Notes: generated by a model not told the origin, from the letters alone. A stretch of 64,000 nucleotides of DNA from Aedes albopictus (GCF_035046485.1 NC_085136.1:325714175-325778174); one strand, 5' to 3'; counted from the stretch's first letter, positions 20,406 to 31,960 are shown. Translations and numbers: made by a program.

Positions 20406-21500
20406 ATATAAAGTCGGTTTGACTCCACGATGGCCGTGTTCATCGTTAAAATATTAGAATAACCAGCCACAGAAATCCAATGTCGCTCCTGTTCGTGTGA
20501 CTAACATCTAGTTTGCCTCGCCCTTACAGCGTCAGTAGCGGTACTATAAGTATCAAATAAATTTTGTTTACCAAAACAAAAGGTCCTCTACAAGATGGGC
20601 ACTTAAACATAATCAATTATTACAACTAAAGTTATTAAAATAATTAAAATAATTAAAACTGAGTACAGCGCCATTGGCGTTCTAGTGTATTTCTATTGTT
20701 AAAATACACTAGCCCACAAAGCGACACGAGCGCCAAACGGCCAAAAACGGCGAGCACTGGAAACAAAAATGACAACACAACAATGTAAGCCATGGGACGC
20801 TGGCGCCACGCAACGGGAGCATATTGTCGTACTCTGATATGCCCGTTACAAAGTTTTACACAAGGCAGAAATCAAAGATAGATGTCTGTTCTCTGTGGTG
20901 AGAGTATGAAGACAGAGTGCACAACTCCATGACTCAAGACTTGTCAGCCAGCCGTGAGGAGAAAGCTCTGGATGATGAACGACAGTTGGTCGACAGAGGA
21001 AACACCTCTCGTTATGGTTGTGCGGGTTGTGGCTCGATTGAGTACGGAGCCAGTTTGTTCCGACTACGAGTAGCACCACTGGATCACAAACGATCCCCGT
21101 GGGGTCTCAGTCCCGGACCGCCACCATCTTCAAGGTTGTTCCAGTGACTAGCAGCTTGGACGAATCGATAGTGTTCAAAATGCGATCGTTATCCATCAAT
21201 AAGGATCCGGTGCCAACGGACAAAGTTGCGCCGTGCGTATAGTAGACTGCCACATCATCATTTATACCGACACGTCGTCGTCGGCTAGTTTACCCACCGA
21301 CGAACCGACGTGACAGCTAGAACAAATAAATTCAAATTTGTTGCCCCCGACGCCATGATGAAAAATAGCCGAACACTACCGCCTCCTCTATAATGGTTCG
21401 CGTTGTTTTGATAGCTTGACTCCAAACCCCCGTGTATTCACATAGGAAGAGGTTCGCGTCTGCGCTGATTTGACAGAAGCGTTCGCTCGCTTCGCTGGTT
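20406..21500. other. Possible 5' end of the BEL/Pao element; no clear gene
   Basis: Contains AT-rich sequence to about 20700, then a more GC-rich stretch that leads into the gag remnant. A short open frame at 20917-21147 has no recognised domain. I looked for a long terminal repeat matching sequence near 28.1 kb and saw none, so the boundary of the element is unknown. Confidence 0.3.
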
Positions 21501-21511
21501 GACCGTTAAAT

Positions 21512-22123
21512 TTGGGGGGGGGGGGGACAGTTTTGAATCACCACTGTCACGTCGGTTCGTCGGTGGTTTACCTGCAAGCTCAAAATGATGTGCATGATAC
21601 CGAGACGGCCATCGTGATGGACTGCGACGTTGCATTAGGTGGCTACAAAACGTTTTCGACGGATCATCAAGTGCTGCCGACTGCGTTGAATTTCTCTATT
21701 TCTCCTACCACACTGGAGGCGTTGATGGAGCAGCTGAGCGAGGTCCATAAGTGTGTGGAAAGCCTCCAGCAGCAGTTGATGGATAAGACATTCGATCATG
21801 ATCAGATTCCAGAATGAAACCCAAACGAACAAGTCGGAACACTCGAAGAGCTTGATCGGCATGCAAAAAACTTTGTAACCGCCTTCAAGCAGCGGGTCTT
21901 CACGATCATCTCCAATCCATTGTTGCTTCAGGAGTTGGTGAATAAGTTACCAGCCACCTTCAAGCTAAACTGGTCACTCTTCAGGCGTAACATGTCCACT
22001 ATGTTTGGCAATTACATGGATCAAATTGTGAAAGCCGCCAGCGAATTGACGTTTTTCAGCGAAGCAGATGGACAAAGTGGCAAGCAAGAGAAATCGAAAA
22101 TGAAGGTGTTGCTTGGGCAATGA
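21512..22123 (+). pseudogene. BEL/Pao gag remnant, N-terminal part
   Basis: One frame reads a coiled segment (ALMEQLSEVHKCVESLQQQL) to a stop at 21815-21817. Another continues with FVTAFKQRVFTIISNPLLLQ, ELVNKLPATFKLNW and YMDQIVKAASELTFF. The ELVNKLP-xxK-LxW pattern followed by a DQIV-AASE/D-T motif is characteristic of the gag-like domain of BEL/Pao elements. Internal stops and frameshifts show that it is dead. It would have formed the retroelement particle. The frame ends at 22123 in a possible insertion (22108-22600). Confidence 0.7.
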
Positions 22124-22600
22124 GAAATACACGGTTCCGAACTTTTAAACGGGTTTATTGGTTCCGACGTTAAAGTTTCCTGTAATAATAGTACAGTTTA
22201 GACTTCCAAAAGTGATTGGAATATAGGCTAACTTACGTTTTGTAATTTCTCGAGCTTCTATCCCGGAAAGTGTTTTGGAATAATTGCTTGTAGGAATGTC
22301 TAGGTTATTAAATTAAAGCTAATTAGATAGTACATTGAGTATATGCTTTTCCAAATTACCGTATCAAATCATAACGAATCCATATTTTGTTTCGATACAC
22401 GGTTGCAGCTACTGCAAATTCAATGTAGCCTAGCTGTATGTAACTGCAAATTAATTCGATTTAGTTCACGTCATTTAGCGCATAGGTTATCAAATTTTAC
22501 CTTAGGAAGTAAGTAGAATAACAAATTTAGAGTTAAGCATAGAAAATAACAAATTCAATAAATGCAACACTTGAAATAAACAATTTAGGATTTCATCACT
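22108..22600. other. AT-rich segment interrupting the gag remnant
   Basis: The gag reading is lost here and resumes at about 22660. The segment starts TGTTGC and has GCAACA at about 22563-22568 shortly after an AATAAA, which resembles the ends of a solitary LTR. However, the five bases on either side do not match, so I do not call it one. Confidence 0.25.
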
Positions 22601-22606
22601 CGCATC

Positions 22607-23165
22607 GTGGTTAAAGATTGCACCTTTTCGTTTCTGTTTTCCTCCTACATGTCTTTGTCACTCGCTCACGTCAGCAAGTTTGATGTGTCAGCCAAAAACG
22701 TCAATCATTTCCGCTACGATGAGTGGAAGGTGTGCTCAGTAACGAGGGACGTTCGTGACAGAAGGAGAAAAGTGGAAAATGTTACTGCCAATCGTCAGGA
22801 GAACAAGCCGGAACCCCGTGTAGGTATTCTGCAAGAAGGACGCAAGAGCAATTCCTGTGTCGCCGATGTTCGGGTTCTCACGGAAAGTTCCCATGCAAGG
22901 CAAGCAACTGTGGAGAGAACGTGAGGATCGTCACCACACACTTCTTCATCCGGGAGATCCTCAAACAACCCGAGCGACCGAACCGATGGCAACTATATCC
23001 ACAGTTACCGTTCATCGTTATCTCATGCAAACAATTCTATCGCTGAAAGTCTCAATAATATAGCTATATCAATCAATCAGCAAGAATGGATTCTTCCAGT
23101 GTCGCTACCCGGGAATGGTAATACAGGACCTATGCCTTCCTCGACGACGGATCATCTAGAACTCG
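22607..23165 (+). pseudogene. BEL/Pao gag zinc-knuckle and protease remnant
   Basis: Reading across frames gives a cysteine/histidine cluster ending in EREDRHHTLLHPGD (about 22915-22965), the RHHTLLH signature that closes the BEL/Pao zinc knuckles. It is followed by TYAFLDDGSS at about 23128-23157, matching the protease motif YAFLDxGSS of this superfamily. Several frameshifts and stops separate the pieces. It lies between the gag part and the RT part in the expected order. Confidence 0.7.
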
Positions 23166-23302
23166 AAGGTAGCTGCAGAACAAGGCTAGGCTGGGTAGTT
23201 TTCGGAAGCACATGAGCGATCAGCTCATTAGCTGTTCCACATTTCCGTCCGCTTGCCCGATCATGAGCTTCACAAGCTCGTGAAAAAGTTTTTTTTTTTA
23301 CT

Positions 23303-24275
23303 ATGGAAAGTGCGGGCGCTACAATGTGTATGATAGAATGCGACGATGATCGACGTGCCCGACAAATTCTGGAAGAAAGTACTGTGCGAACGGAGTCCAG
23401 ACGGAGGTTCCAGACAGGCTTGCTGTGGAAGTACAACCACGCGGAGATCCCGAACAGCCGGCCCATGGCGGAAATTCGATTCAGCTCTTTTGAGTGTCGC
23501 CTAGCATAACCTGTATGACAACGTGAAGACACGGATCAGTCAATACCAGGCCCAGGGAGACGCACGTAGGGCGAGTCCGGAGGAAGCTGGGTTTCTTCCA
23601 TCCACTTTCCCCCTCTTTTTTCTCGCTTTTTCTTGTGTTGATCTCTCCCCACTTCCATTGGGGGTTTGTCTTCATTTCGTCAGTTCGAGGTGGTCATCAA
23701 CGCTGAAATCTGCAATATGTTCCATCTGATCTTTATTCGATCTGAGGACCAGTCGGTATTGCTATTCTTGTGGTGGGATGATCCATCTGAGCTCCCGGGG
23801 TCTTCGTCATGGACATCGCGACTATTGGCCCCACCTGCCCACCTTCTGCTGCAGCCCAGTTTGTAGAGAATCGGAGTGCCGAGGAGTTGCTGAAGAGTTT
23901 CCGCAGGCAACGGAGACAATTACGAAGCATCATTCATCAATATGTGGACGGTTCTCTGTGCACCGTGGGTACCGAACAAGAACCAGTGTAACTGACAGAG
24001 CAGTTCTAAGGCCGATTTCGTCATTAGAAATTGGCAGTCGAACTCGAGTTACGTTCTACCATGGTTCGAGATTCGGCCAAGAAAGTTTGGACCGACAAAT
24101 TGGCCGCTTACGAACGCGTTCTCGGCTTGATCTGGAAGTCTGAACCAGGTGTCTACGTCTTCCAAGGCGCGTTCTGAAAAGAAATTCATGCTCTCTTCTC
24201 GAATAACGGGCTGCAAAACGGTGAGTCGACAAGAAGAGCGTCCAACATAGCTCTGGTCCTAACAAGTCCCTACCT
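23303..24275 (+). pseudogene. BEL/Pao reverse transcriptase remnant
   Basis: Pieces in order: RRRFQTGLLWK and SRPMAEIRFSSFECRLA (about 23395-23506), the usual BEL sequence just before the RT; YDNVKTRISQYQAQGDARRA near 23514-23573; ICNMFHLIFIRSEDQS (about 23709-23756); GPTCPPSAAAQF; IIHQYVDGSL in place of the catalytic YVDD (about 23929-23958); and YERVLGLIWKSEPGVYVFQ (about 24100-24160). They lie in different frames with gaps, and the second catalytic Asp is lost. It would have copied the element RNA. The sequence stops where the RTE fragment begins. Confidence 0.75.
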
Positions 24276-24328
24276 CATGCTTCCACGCGTCAAGCGATGA
24301 CAAAGACCGCCAGCTAAGAGTTGTCTGC

Positions 24329-24645
24329 TTAGCTGGTAGTGCAGCCTGGGCGTCTGTTCACCAATAAGGTGCGGCTCAAATAGCGTCTGTTCTGGCATTG
24401 ATGAAATACTCCTCCCCCAGAAGCTATACCTAAGGTGGCAGCCCCATCACTACTGTGGTTAGGGGGCCTTGGGCCAACAACCTACTGTTCTCGAAACCTA
24501 AACATCGTTATTGAATCGGAAAATGATAGATTAAGAACTGATTCAACGGCAACGACTTTAAGCGCGAAACAATGGATACGAATTGGAATGTATTAACCCT
24601 AGCCCAGCAAAGTAAATTGGCACAACTAGTCAATGAGGCGTGGAA
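24329..24645 (+). mobile_element. RTE-type LINE 5' fragment (plus strand)
   Basis: It shares TAGCTGGTAGTGCAGCC, AGGTGCGGCTCAAA-AGCGTCTG and GCTATACCTAAGGTGGC with the 5' region of the RTE element at 5.4-7.1 kb, with small internal deletions. It then reads NWNVLTLAQQSKLAQLVNEA, the N-terminus of an RTE endonuclease. It breaks off against the 3' end of the LOA element near 24.63-24.65 kb. Confidence 0.65.
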
Positions 24646-24957
24646 ACAACGAGGTGTGTGTTGAACTGCGGTTCACAGGAGTTTCCTCTAGTAAACCGAG
24701 TACCCATAGACGGTAAGTGCAAGAAAGTGCTTCTTGTTTGAGATGAATGTGTAGTGGGGCAACGCCAAAGAGAACTTCGAGCGCTGCCGTAGGAGTTGAA
24801 GAGAACGCTCCAGACATCGCCATTAAGCACATCATTTGGAGATGGCCTAATTTTGATTGGACCGTTCTCACTTCGCCCTTTTGCCACCACACAAGACATC
24901 CATAAGCCAATATTGGACGAACAACAGTTGTGTAAATCCATTTGGTATACTTGGGTT

Positions 24958-26390
24958 TTAGACCCCAAGTTGTACCAAAGGTTCGCCGGCATTGCCCGAA
25001 GGCCATACAAGCTTTCTTGATTCTTCTGAGGTGTCCACGGGTGTCCAGGAAAGCTTGGAATCAAGAATGACTCCAACGTACTTTAACTGTTCAGTCACAT
25101 TGATTTCAGAATCGAAGAGACGTAAAGGTCGAACACCATTACGGTTTCGCTTTTCCGTGAAAAGAACAATAGATGTTTTACTCGGATTTACCGAAAGGCC
25201 ATATTGGCGACACCAACCCTCAACTACCTGAAGAGCGTTTTGCATCAGGTCGAAAAGGGTGCTGATGCACATACCGACGAACAATGTTAGGTAGTCGTCG
25301 GCAAAACCATAAGTAGCTACGAGATTCCACAAAAGCGGTGATAAGACTCCCCCTTGGGGGCATCCACAAACTCAATTTCCTAATCGCCGCTTGACGCAAT
25401 GTCGGTTTTCGAGCATTTGGTGAATCCAATTGGAAATCATTTGAGATATACCATGACCCCGTGCGGCTTACAACATGGCATCGAAAGGCACGTTGTCAAA
25501 GGCACCCTCGATATCTAAGAAAACACCCAAGCATGATTGATTTTCAGCGAATGCCTTCTCGATATCGTAAACAACTTTGTGTAAAAGAGTCACAGTGGAC
25601 TTTCCAGATTGGTAAGAGGCACATTGGCCAGATGAACATCACAGATGTGATGATCGACTATGCGTTCTAAGCATTTCAAAAGAAAAGAGGTCAAACTGAT
25701 AGGTCTGAAACTCTTTGCTTCTTCATACGACGCGCGACCCACTTTCGGAATAAACTGCACAGTAATATCCCGCCAGGATTTGGGAATATATCCTGTAGCA
25801 AAACTACAAACAAGTAGTTGTTTCAAAACATGTTTGAAATGATCAAATCCTTTCTGAAACAAAATAGGATAAATCCCATCTGCCCCAGGAGATTTGAAAG
25901 GAGCAAAGCTATTAAGTACCCATTCAATCGATTCTAAAGTTATGATACTCCGAGCCGAAGGTAAAGAATCATAACCACAAGAAAAGACATCAGGTTCATC
26001 CGAAGATGTAATATCCACACATCCGGGGAAGTGTGTACTGAATAAACATTCCAAAACTTCCTCATCAGAGGAAGTGAAATCACCATTAGGCAAACGAAGT
26101 TCGTTCACTTGAAAATCCTTAGATTTAGCAAGGATTTTGTTCAATCGACTGGCTTCACTCAGACTGGAAACATTTGTACAAAGGTTTTTCCAGCCGGACC
26201 GTTCAGCAGACCGAAGAGCTTTCTGGTAGGCCTTGCGAGCCGACCTGAAAGCCTCTGATCCAGCCGAACGTCGTCTGTTCCAACTCTTTCTACATTGTTT
26301 CCTGAGCTTCGCCAGATGGGAGTTCCACCAAGGGGTTCCTCTTGTGGTCTTCACAGACCGCAGAGGGCAGGCTTCTTCAAAAGCTTCCAT
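24958..26390 (-). pseudogene. LOA-clade reverse transcriptase, frameshifted
   Basis: The first segment (26390-25590) runs through the linker and RT N-terminal blocks. Near 25635 the frame shifts: the family motif YQSGKSTVT and LDIEGAFDNV are read in a second frame with stops. A third segment (25332-24958) has ATYGFADDYL, the catalytic block, then VNPSKTSIVLF and LKYVGVILDSKLSW. Decay makes activity impossible. The downstream part ends at TYRLWVLGLLEETPVNRSS near 24650. Confidence 0.8.
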
Positions 26391-26453
26391 GATGAAGGCC
26401 GTTGTAGTATCAACGGCATCATCTAAATCACTTGGAGTGTCAATTGATGGTGA

Positions 26454-27269
26454 CTATCCATGAAACTTGGCTGCAACCAAATCGGTAAATAGATCCCAGT
26501 TGGTTGACCGGGGATTCCTGAAACGCAAAGTTTGCGAAGTAACATTCACATGTTCAAACAAGATGTAGCGATGGTCAGATAAAGATTCTTCATCTGACAC
26601 ATGCCAATTGGTCAGCTCATGACTAATTCTGCAAGAGCAAAGCGTTATGTCTAACACTTCCTCTCTACCAGATACCATGAAGGTTGGGCGGTTGCCTATG
26701 TTAAGTAATCCAAGATCTGTACTACTTAAGTATTCCATAAAACTGGAGCCTCTCAAATTGATGTCTGAGCTGCCCCAGATTATATGGTGAGCATTAGCAT
26801 CACTACCAACAATTAGCGGAAGGCTTTTTGAAGTGCAGTATACAATGACTTGCTTGAAAGCATCCGTAGGGGACGGTTCATCATGCGGTAAATAAACCGA
26901 ACAATAAACGTATTTTCTGTTGAGGTTTCCAACAGATACATCGATTGTGATAGCACATACATCTCTGGTAGTTAGTTCAGAGATGAGTGTAGCAACGATT
27001 GCGTTGTTGACAAGCACACATGCTCGAGGCATGACACGTGAGTTTGCCATTTCATTTTTACTGAAAGTAGCAAACACCGGATTCACAAGGTTTCCTAGAT
27101 AGAAATTCCCCTTACGAAAGTAAGGTTCTTGGACTAACGCCACTTGGGCTGTACCATTTTGCATAAGTCTACAAAGATTGATCGCTGCTGTTCTTTTGTG
27201 CTGAAGATTGATCTGAGCTATCCTAACCGTAGCCACTACCCAAACTAGGCAAGAATAAACTCTTAACAA
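26454..27269 (-). pseudogene. LOA-clade endonuclease domain
   Basis: The 271-residue frame contains RIAQINLQHKRTA, ALVQEPYFRKG, VYLPHDEPSP, LIVGSDANAHHIIWGSSD, LDITLCS and SDHRYILFE, the ordered motifs of the apurinic-like endonuclease used for target-primed integration. Its stop (TAG at 26456-26454) is followed 21 codons later, in the same frame, by the first Met of the RT segment, so one nonsense change separates endonuclease from RT. The 5' methionine may not be the original start. Confidence 0.8.
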
Positions 27270-27392
27270 TCACAGCACAAAAAAGAACAGCAACAATAAA
27301 GCCAGATCGGTATCGATTTGAGTGCGCCAAAGGCAAAGGAGCAAAAGCCGTAGTTTGTCAGCGCTATTCGGCTCTCGAGAAATACAAAAAGC

Positions 27393-28076
27393 GTGGGCGG
27401 ATTTCCTTGCCGACGAAGGCACATTCGTCTCCTCTACGATGTCTCACGTCGTCTTTGTGAGACTAAGATGAATGTTACGATTTTCGTGAATCTAGCACTA
27501 GCAGAAACGCTGGTTCGAGCACTTTGGAAACCTTTTCGAAGTGTCGGTCAAGCAACGGTCAAGCCACCATCACCTCAGCATGACGAACCAAGGGATCAAC
27601 GTATTACTCGTTTCATCGCATTAGAATGCATGATCCGGTCGGTTAAAAGCGCGCTGGCATCACTGTCTTTCGGTGGCAAGCCGGGTGATGGGACACTTCG
27701 TATGCTACTGGTAGAGACAGAATCAAGGGGCTAGTCGCTTGGAACATTGTGCCAAGAGGTGCCAAGCACACCGTCCTATACGCTGTGTGGCACACCGAGG
27801 CACTCCGAGGCACAATTTTGACACTTGAGTTTGGGTGAAAAAACTAGGCAACCATGTGCATTTGACCTGCAAAATGAAAACAAACAGTTGGTTGTCTTGG
27901 TAGTTACCAAGCAAAATCTGAATCATCAAGCAGTGGCACTTCGGGGCACACTGAGGCACAATTCAATACCCGGTGGCACACTGAAAATAATTGGCGCAAG
28001 TAAAGATGTGCTCAGCGACTCCATCGTTAACTCGAGGCCACTTTCGTACCTACCAATCTACTTCAAGGAGCAATAA
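27393..28076 (+). pseudogene. BEL/Pao integrase C-terminal remnant
   Basis: The frame at 27393-27734 ends with MIRSVKSALASLSFGGKPGD and GTLRMLLVETES. The frame ending at 28076 contains IVNSRPLSYLPIYFKEQ. In BEL/Pao integrases these two strings are nearly continuous (RSVK-AL...L..E-E..VNSRPLTY-P). About 280 bases (27735-28015) with repeated GAGGCACAATT motifs therefore seem to have been inserted between them. This places the integrase beyond the LOA insertion, as expected for a split element. Confidence 0.7.
27735..28015. repeat. Insert within BEL/Pao integrase with GGCACA repeats
   Basis: Two imperfect direct repeats of the form GTGGCACACCGAGGCACA...ATT lie about 145 bases apart (near 27785 and 27929). 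I do not recognise the element and saw no terminal inverted repeats. Confidence 0.4.
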
Positions 28077-28499
28077 GTGCTTACTTTGAAAAATTGAGCG
28101 TATTTAAAACTAGTGTTTAAATCAAGAGGAGAGAATAGCCCTTTTCCATCAAATAAGAAACGTAAAACAGTCAACAAAAGTAGTCGACATCGACTTCCAC
28201 TCATTGAATCACCCTGCACCGATCGCAGAGAAAAATGTTTACTGTTGTGCCGTTGCGTTCTCTTTCACCCTGCCGAGGCGAGAATCGATGCCAGCGCAGT
28301 TACGCACACACCTCCACGTTCGAGCCCTCCAACCAGCAGCGGCGCGGCTATCGGGAGAAAATTTTACATCCATCCTATCAGACGTGAAAACATTGCAGCC
28401 GAGAGTGGTAGCACTTTCCCCGAGAAGCGAGAAATGTGAGCTGCACTGGCTCAAGCAAGACTGAGCAAAAAAAAAAAAAACTGAAGTGAAAAAGGGTAG

Positions 28500-29089
28500 C
28501 TCCTGCCCGGAAAATTTCCGCAAAGCAGGAAAATCGCGGTTCGGTTGCGGTCAAAAGTGTTCGATTAGCCAACAGTCGTGCGAAGATGCATCATGTTCAG
28601 TGGTAACGTGAGCACGCGGGTGAAAAAGTGCAGCATCACAGTAGGCGAGCCGTGCGTAGCTAGTGAAAAAATCTCCTCTCCCCTGTCGAATGATTTTTTT
28701 TTGTTCTTCTGCTCCGAAGAGGAAAAAAGAGCCCATCGTCGCAGCAGCAGCAGCAGAAACAGAGGCAACAGCAGCAGCCCTGGTAGTAGTAGTAGTAGTG
28801 GAAGCAGAAGCAGAAAGCGAAGACAGCAGCAGAAGCAGAAGCACCTCTGCTTTGCTGAAGAAAATGTAGCCCGTTTTTGGGTGAAAAAGGGCCGAAAAGT
28901 GTGAAAAAGTGTGAAAATTCGTGAAAGCAGATAGGTGAATTGAAAAATATGTGTAATTTCGGTGCAGTGACGGTGCACAAAGTAGTGAACGATTTACTGA
29001 ATCCTCGCAGGCAGGAATCCGAGGTGGAAAAATCAATACTAATATAAAAATTAACAATGGCGGCTGTTTAGTTCGGGGAGGAGCTTTAA
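28500..29089 (+). other. Probable 5'UTR exon of the split signal-peptide gene
   Basis: The stretch has the look of a dipteran leader: repeated GTGAAAAAGTG and GTGAAAATTCGTG, CAG-rich tracts at 28739-28850, and a good donor GTAAGT at 29090. The transcription start is not fixed; ATCAGACG near 28378 resembles an initiator. A four-codon uORF (ATG at 29057, stop 29069-29071, good AACAATGG context) lies 18 bases before the donor. The large minus-strand open frames here are antisense shadows of CAG repeats. Confidence 0.45.
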
Positions 29090-29817
29090 GTAAGTTTTTG
29101 GATACAAGATAATGTTTGGCGTGCGAGTTCCGGATCGCACTTATCGGGTTCGGCGGTGATGTGAGATAAGCCTGCTGCGATTGAAGGATAAGAATTACGC
29201 ATCGAGAGGATTTTACATTCAACTTGGTGGAATTTTCCAAATTGCACAGTTCTTTTTTTTGTTCTGGAGCCTTTTCCCGAGTGTCTGAGCAGCGAGCGGT
29301 AGTGGCTCACCCTTACCATTACAGATTGCAAAGTGAAAATGCTCCTATGTGTATCGAGAAGTAGGATATTTAATTCTTCTATCGGTAGCACACTTGCTCG
29401 CTTATTGGGGCAGAATGCTCATAGTGCTGTGTGTTGCATTTTTTCGTGACTGGTATCAATAATTATTATCTCTTGTTTATTCCACTTCTTTCGGTGGTGG
29501 TGCGTCAATTCAAGGGAAAAAAGTTTTGAATAATTGTCCTTAATAACGATCCTTGAGCGAGAGAGACGAAAAAACAAGCATGAAGAGAATATTGATTTCA
29601 TCCATGTTTCGGTCGTCTATCAACAGCATAATTACTCACTCCCTCGATAGCATGCAAGACGCAGTGGCGGTGTCCACCGAAAAATGAGCCATGAATGCGA
29701 CTGCGAGCACGACGCCAAAGAAGAAGCCTGACACAATCGCATCACAATTGGAAATAATTGAAGCTGATTGCTTTAATATCTCTTTTTTTCAATCTCTCTC
29801 CTTCCAGATCGAATCCT

Positions 29818-30390
29818 CACACATAGAAATACCTACACAAAACATGGTGATATGAGTAACTTAAACAAATAATTTAATTGATATTAATAGCTAAAAGAAA
29901 TCAAGAATACAACCAAGGCAGCCGGAAACTGGCTACCGCTAATCCAAAAAAAGTCTAAACGAAAAAAAAAACAAAACAAGTAAACACAAAAAAAACAAAG
30001 TCCACGACACAATATTAAAAAAAAAAAAACAAAAAACCACTGCGAGCAGCTCTTAGGTTTTTCCCATTTCTAAAATGCACAGCATGTTCAGGCAACCAAG
30101 CGAAATTCAGCGTCAAGTCGAGTCAAGGATCAAACTGTTAAACGTTTCGCGCAAGCAAGCTTTCGTTTCCAACTGTCGTGATTATTTCAACAACATTCCT
30201 GCATCATCATCCAAGTCGTCGTCATCGCAACAGCAGCACACAAAAGGATATCATTTAGTTAGCGCACCAGTACAATACTGCTATGGCAGCAGCAGTAGTA
30301 GGAGCAAAACGTTACTGTATAGGTTGATTGTTCAAACTTTTTTGGCCTTGCTCTTGATAGCGGAATGCTGTGACGCAGCTAAGCAAGATG
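29818..30390 (+). CDS. Exon with first codons of a secreted/membrane protein
   Basis: A strong polypyrimidine tract and CTTCCAG precede 29818, and a donor GTAAAT starts at 30391. Coding begins at ATG 30075 and gives 105 residues: a basic, Ser/Gln-rich leader, then a hydrophobic segment (YRLIVQTFLALLLIAECCDA, about residues 82-101), which looks like a signal peptide or signal anchor with a long N-terminal extension. The exon ends one base into a codon. This fits the exon at 44480, which supplies two bases; the joined codon is Ala. A uORF starts at 29844. The next exon is 14 kb downstream. Confidence 0.6.
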
Positions 30391-30908
30391 GTAAATATTT
30401 GATTTTTTACATGCATAACTATTATTTAATATATCTAACTCGAGCAGAAAAGAATGTTTACATTGCAAAACGCAAATGTCTTCAAAACACACTAAGAGCA
30501 AGAAATTAATGAAGTCAGAAACAGTGAAATGTATAATGATTTGTTTTTATATATCAATGGGTCGAAAATTAGGCTACGCGTCGATATCAATAGAGGACAC
30601 TATTGATTTAGAAGCGAATTTTGACTGCGTAGAAAACAATTCTGGGGTATTATTAGAACCCTACCACAGCTTACATTCCGAGGCTGCTTTTGCTCAAACA
30701 TGTTCAGTGGATTATTCCAGATAGAGTTGCTGCAATTTCCGATAGAATGCAGGGAATCTTGACAACTAATGCTACTTAGCGACTAATTCACCAACTAATT
30801 GATGAATCAAAATAATGCTATTTAACTTGTGAAGAACTTTTCTTCCTTGTTTGGGGTCAAGTTAAAAACAGTTTTAGCGTCACCTAGCGGCCAAATCGGT
30901 AACTATGG

Positions 30909-31117
30909 TACCGTAAACTGGGGTGTAGTTGATCAGTGGGGTGAACCTGATCACTCAATTACTCGCGGATGTCGACTTTCAAAGAACTAACAATTATATT
31001 TTAATCATTCCTAATCCAATGACGTAACATTAAAATGGGATGATAACGTCCTTGAAAGTCAATATCTGTGGGTGATCAGGTTCACCCCACTGATCAACTA
31101 CACCCCAGTTTACGGTA
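30909..31117. mobile_element. MITE with 46 bp TACCGTAAAC termini
   Basis: 209 bp with near-perfect terminal inverted repeats of about 46 bp: TACCGTAAACTGGGGTGTAG at the left and its reverse complement at the right. Its layout resembles the element at 50776-50996. Non-coding. Confidence 0.85.
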
Positions 31118-31539
31118 ATTTGACAATTGTTGAACAGTATCTGAAAATTTAATTGTAAATCATATTTAAATAGTTCTCGCTCAATGTAATCGGCTGATGA
31201 AGTTGTGCACTCATGAGTGCCACGATATTGTTACAGAAAAATACATATTTTTCTTTAAAAAAGTTATCAAAAATATTGTACCGATGGCATGAAAACTTCA
31301 TAGTTCTAAAATTAAGTTTAAGAAATTAATTGTACGAAATAGGCTTTGCTGCCAAACCGACCTCAAATATCAAAGTCGCACCATTGTTACAAGAACTGGG
31401 AGGATGTCTTTCACACTTTGACATTGTTTAAAATTATTATTTTCTAGGTAAAGTTACCTAAAAGGAATTCAATTGTATTCAGAGCAGTTGGAGAATTCAT
31501 CTAAGATGAAGCTTTGATGAGTTTACGGGAAATGAGCGA

Positions 31540-31960
31540 CGAAGGCGTTAAGGGTTTCAGGGGCGTATCGGTGGCGTTCCATAGGATTTCAGGGGTATTC
31601 CAGGGAGTTTCGGGGGTTTTAGCTGATTTCATGGGGTTTCAAGGGGTTTGATGGGCAACCTAAAGTGTTCAGTAGAATTTCAGGAGCGATCCAAGTGTTT
31701 TTAGGGGGTTTCATGTGTGTTCCAGGAATGTTAGAGTCGTTACAGGGGTGATCCAAGGGTCTCAGAGAGTTTTAGGAGGTATCAGTGAGGATCCAGAGAA
31801 TTTCAAATTGCTACAGAAAGGTTACCGGGGCGTTCCAGGAGTGCTCAAGCGGGTTTCAGGAAGTTAAAGGGGAATTTCATAGAGTTTCATGGGCAATTTG
31901 GGATTTACAGGTATTTCCAGGGGTCTTTAGGAGTTTTTTGTTGGTTTTTATTAACGTGTA
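31540..31960. repeat. TTTCAGGGG degenerate repeats
   Basis: The same type of repeat as 7.2-9.9 kb, read on the plus strand (GGGTTTCAGGGGTATTCC-like units). No coding sequence is supported. Confidence 0.6.

Larger units (their letters stand above)
24626..27269 (-). mobile_element. LOA-clade (Lian-like) non-LTR retrotransposon, truncated
   Basis: On the minus strand: endonuclease, a linker, reverse transcriptase and part of the C-terminal region, ending before any RNase H. The RT reads KSPGADGIYPILFQKG, FIPKVGR-EEAKSFRPISL, LDIEGAFDNV, CPQGGVLSPLLWN and FADD in the right order, which fits the LOA/Jockey group; Lian of Aedes aegypti is the closest match I can name from memory. It is broken by stops and frameshifts. 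It sits inside the BEL/Pao pol region. No ORF1 was found upstream. Confidence 0.8.

Noticed and set aside
22108..22568. Solitary LTR with TGTTGC...GCAACA ends
   Set aside because: The five flanking bases differ on the two sides and no second copy is seen in the window; left as an unexplained insert.
28551..29240. 229-residue minus-strand frame with Leu/Ser runs
   Set aside because: It is the antisense of CAG/GTA microsatellites and of a leader-like sequence on the plus strand; it has no domain.
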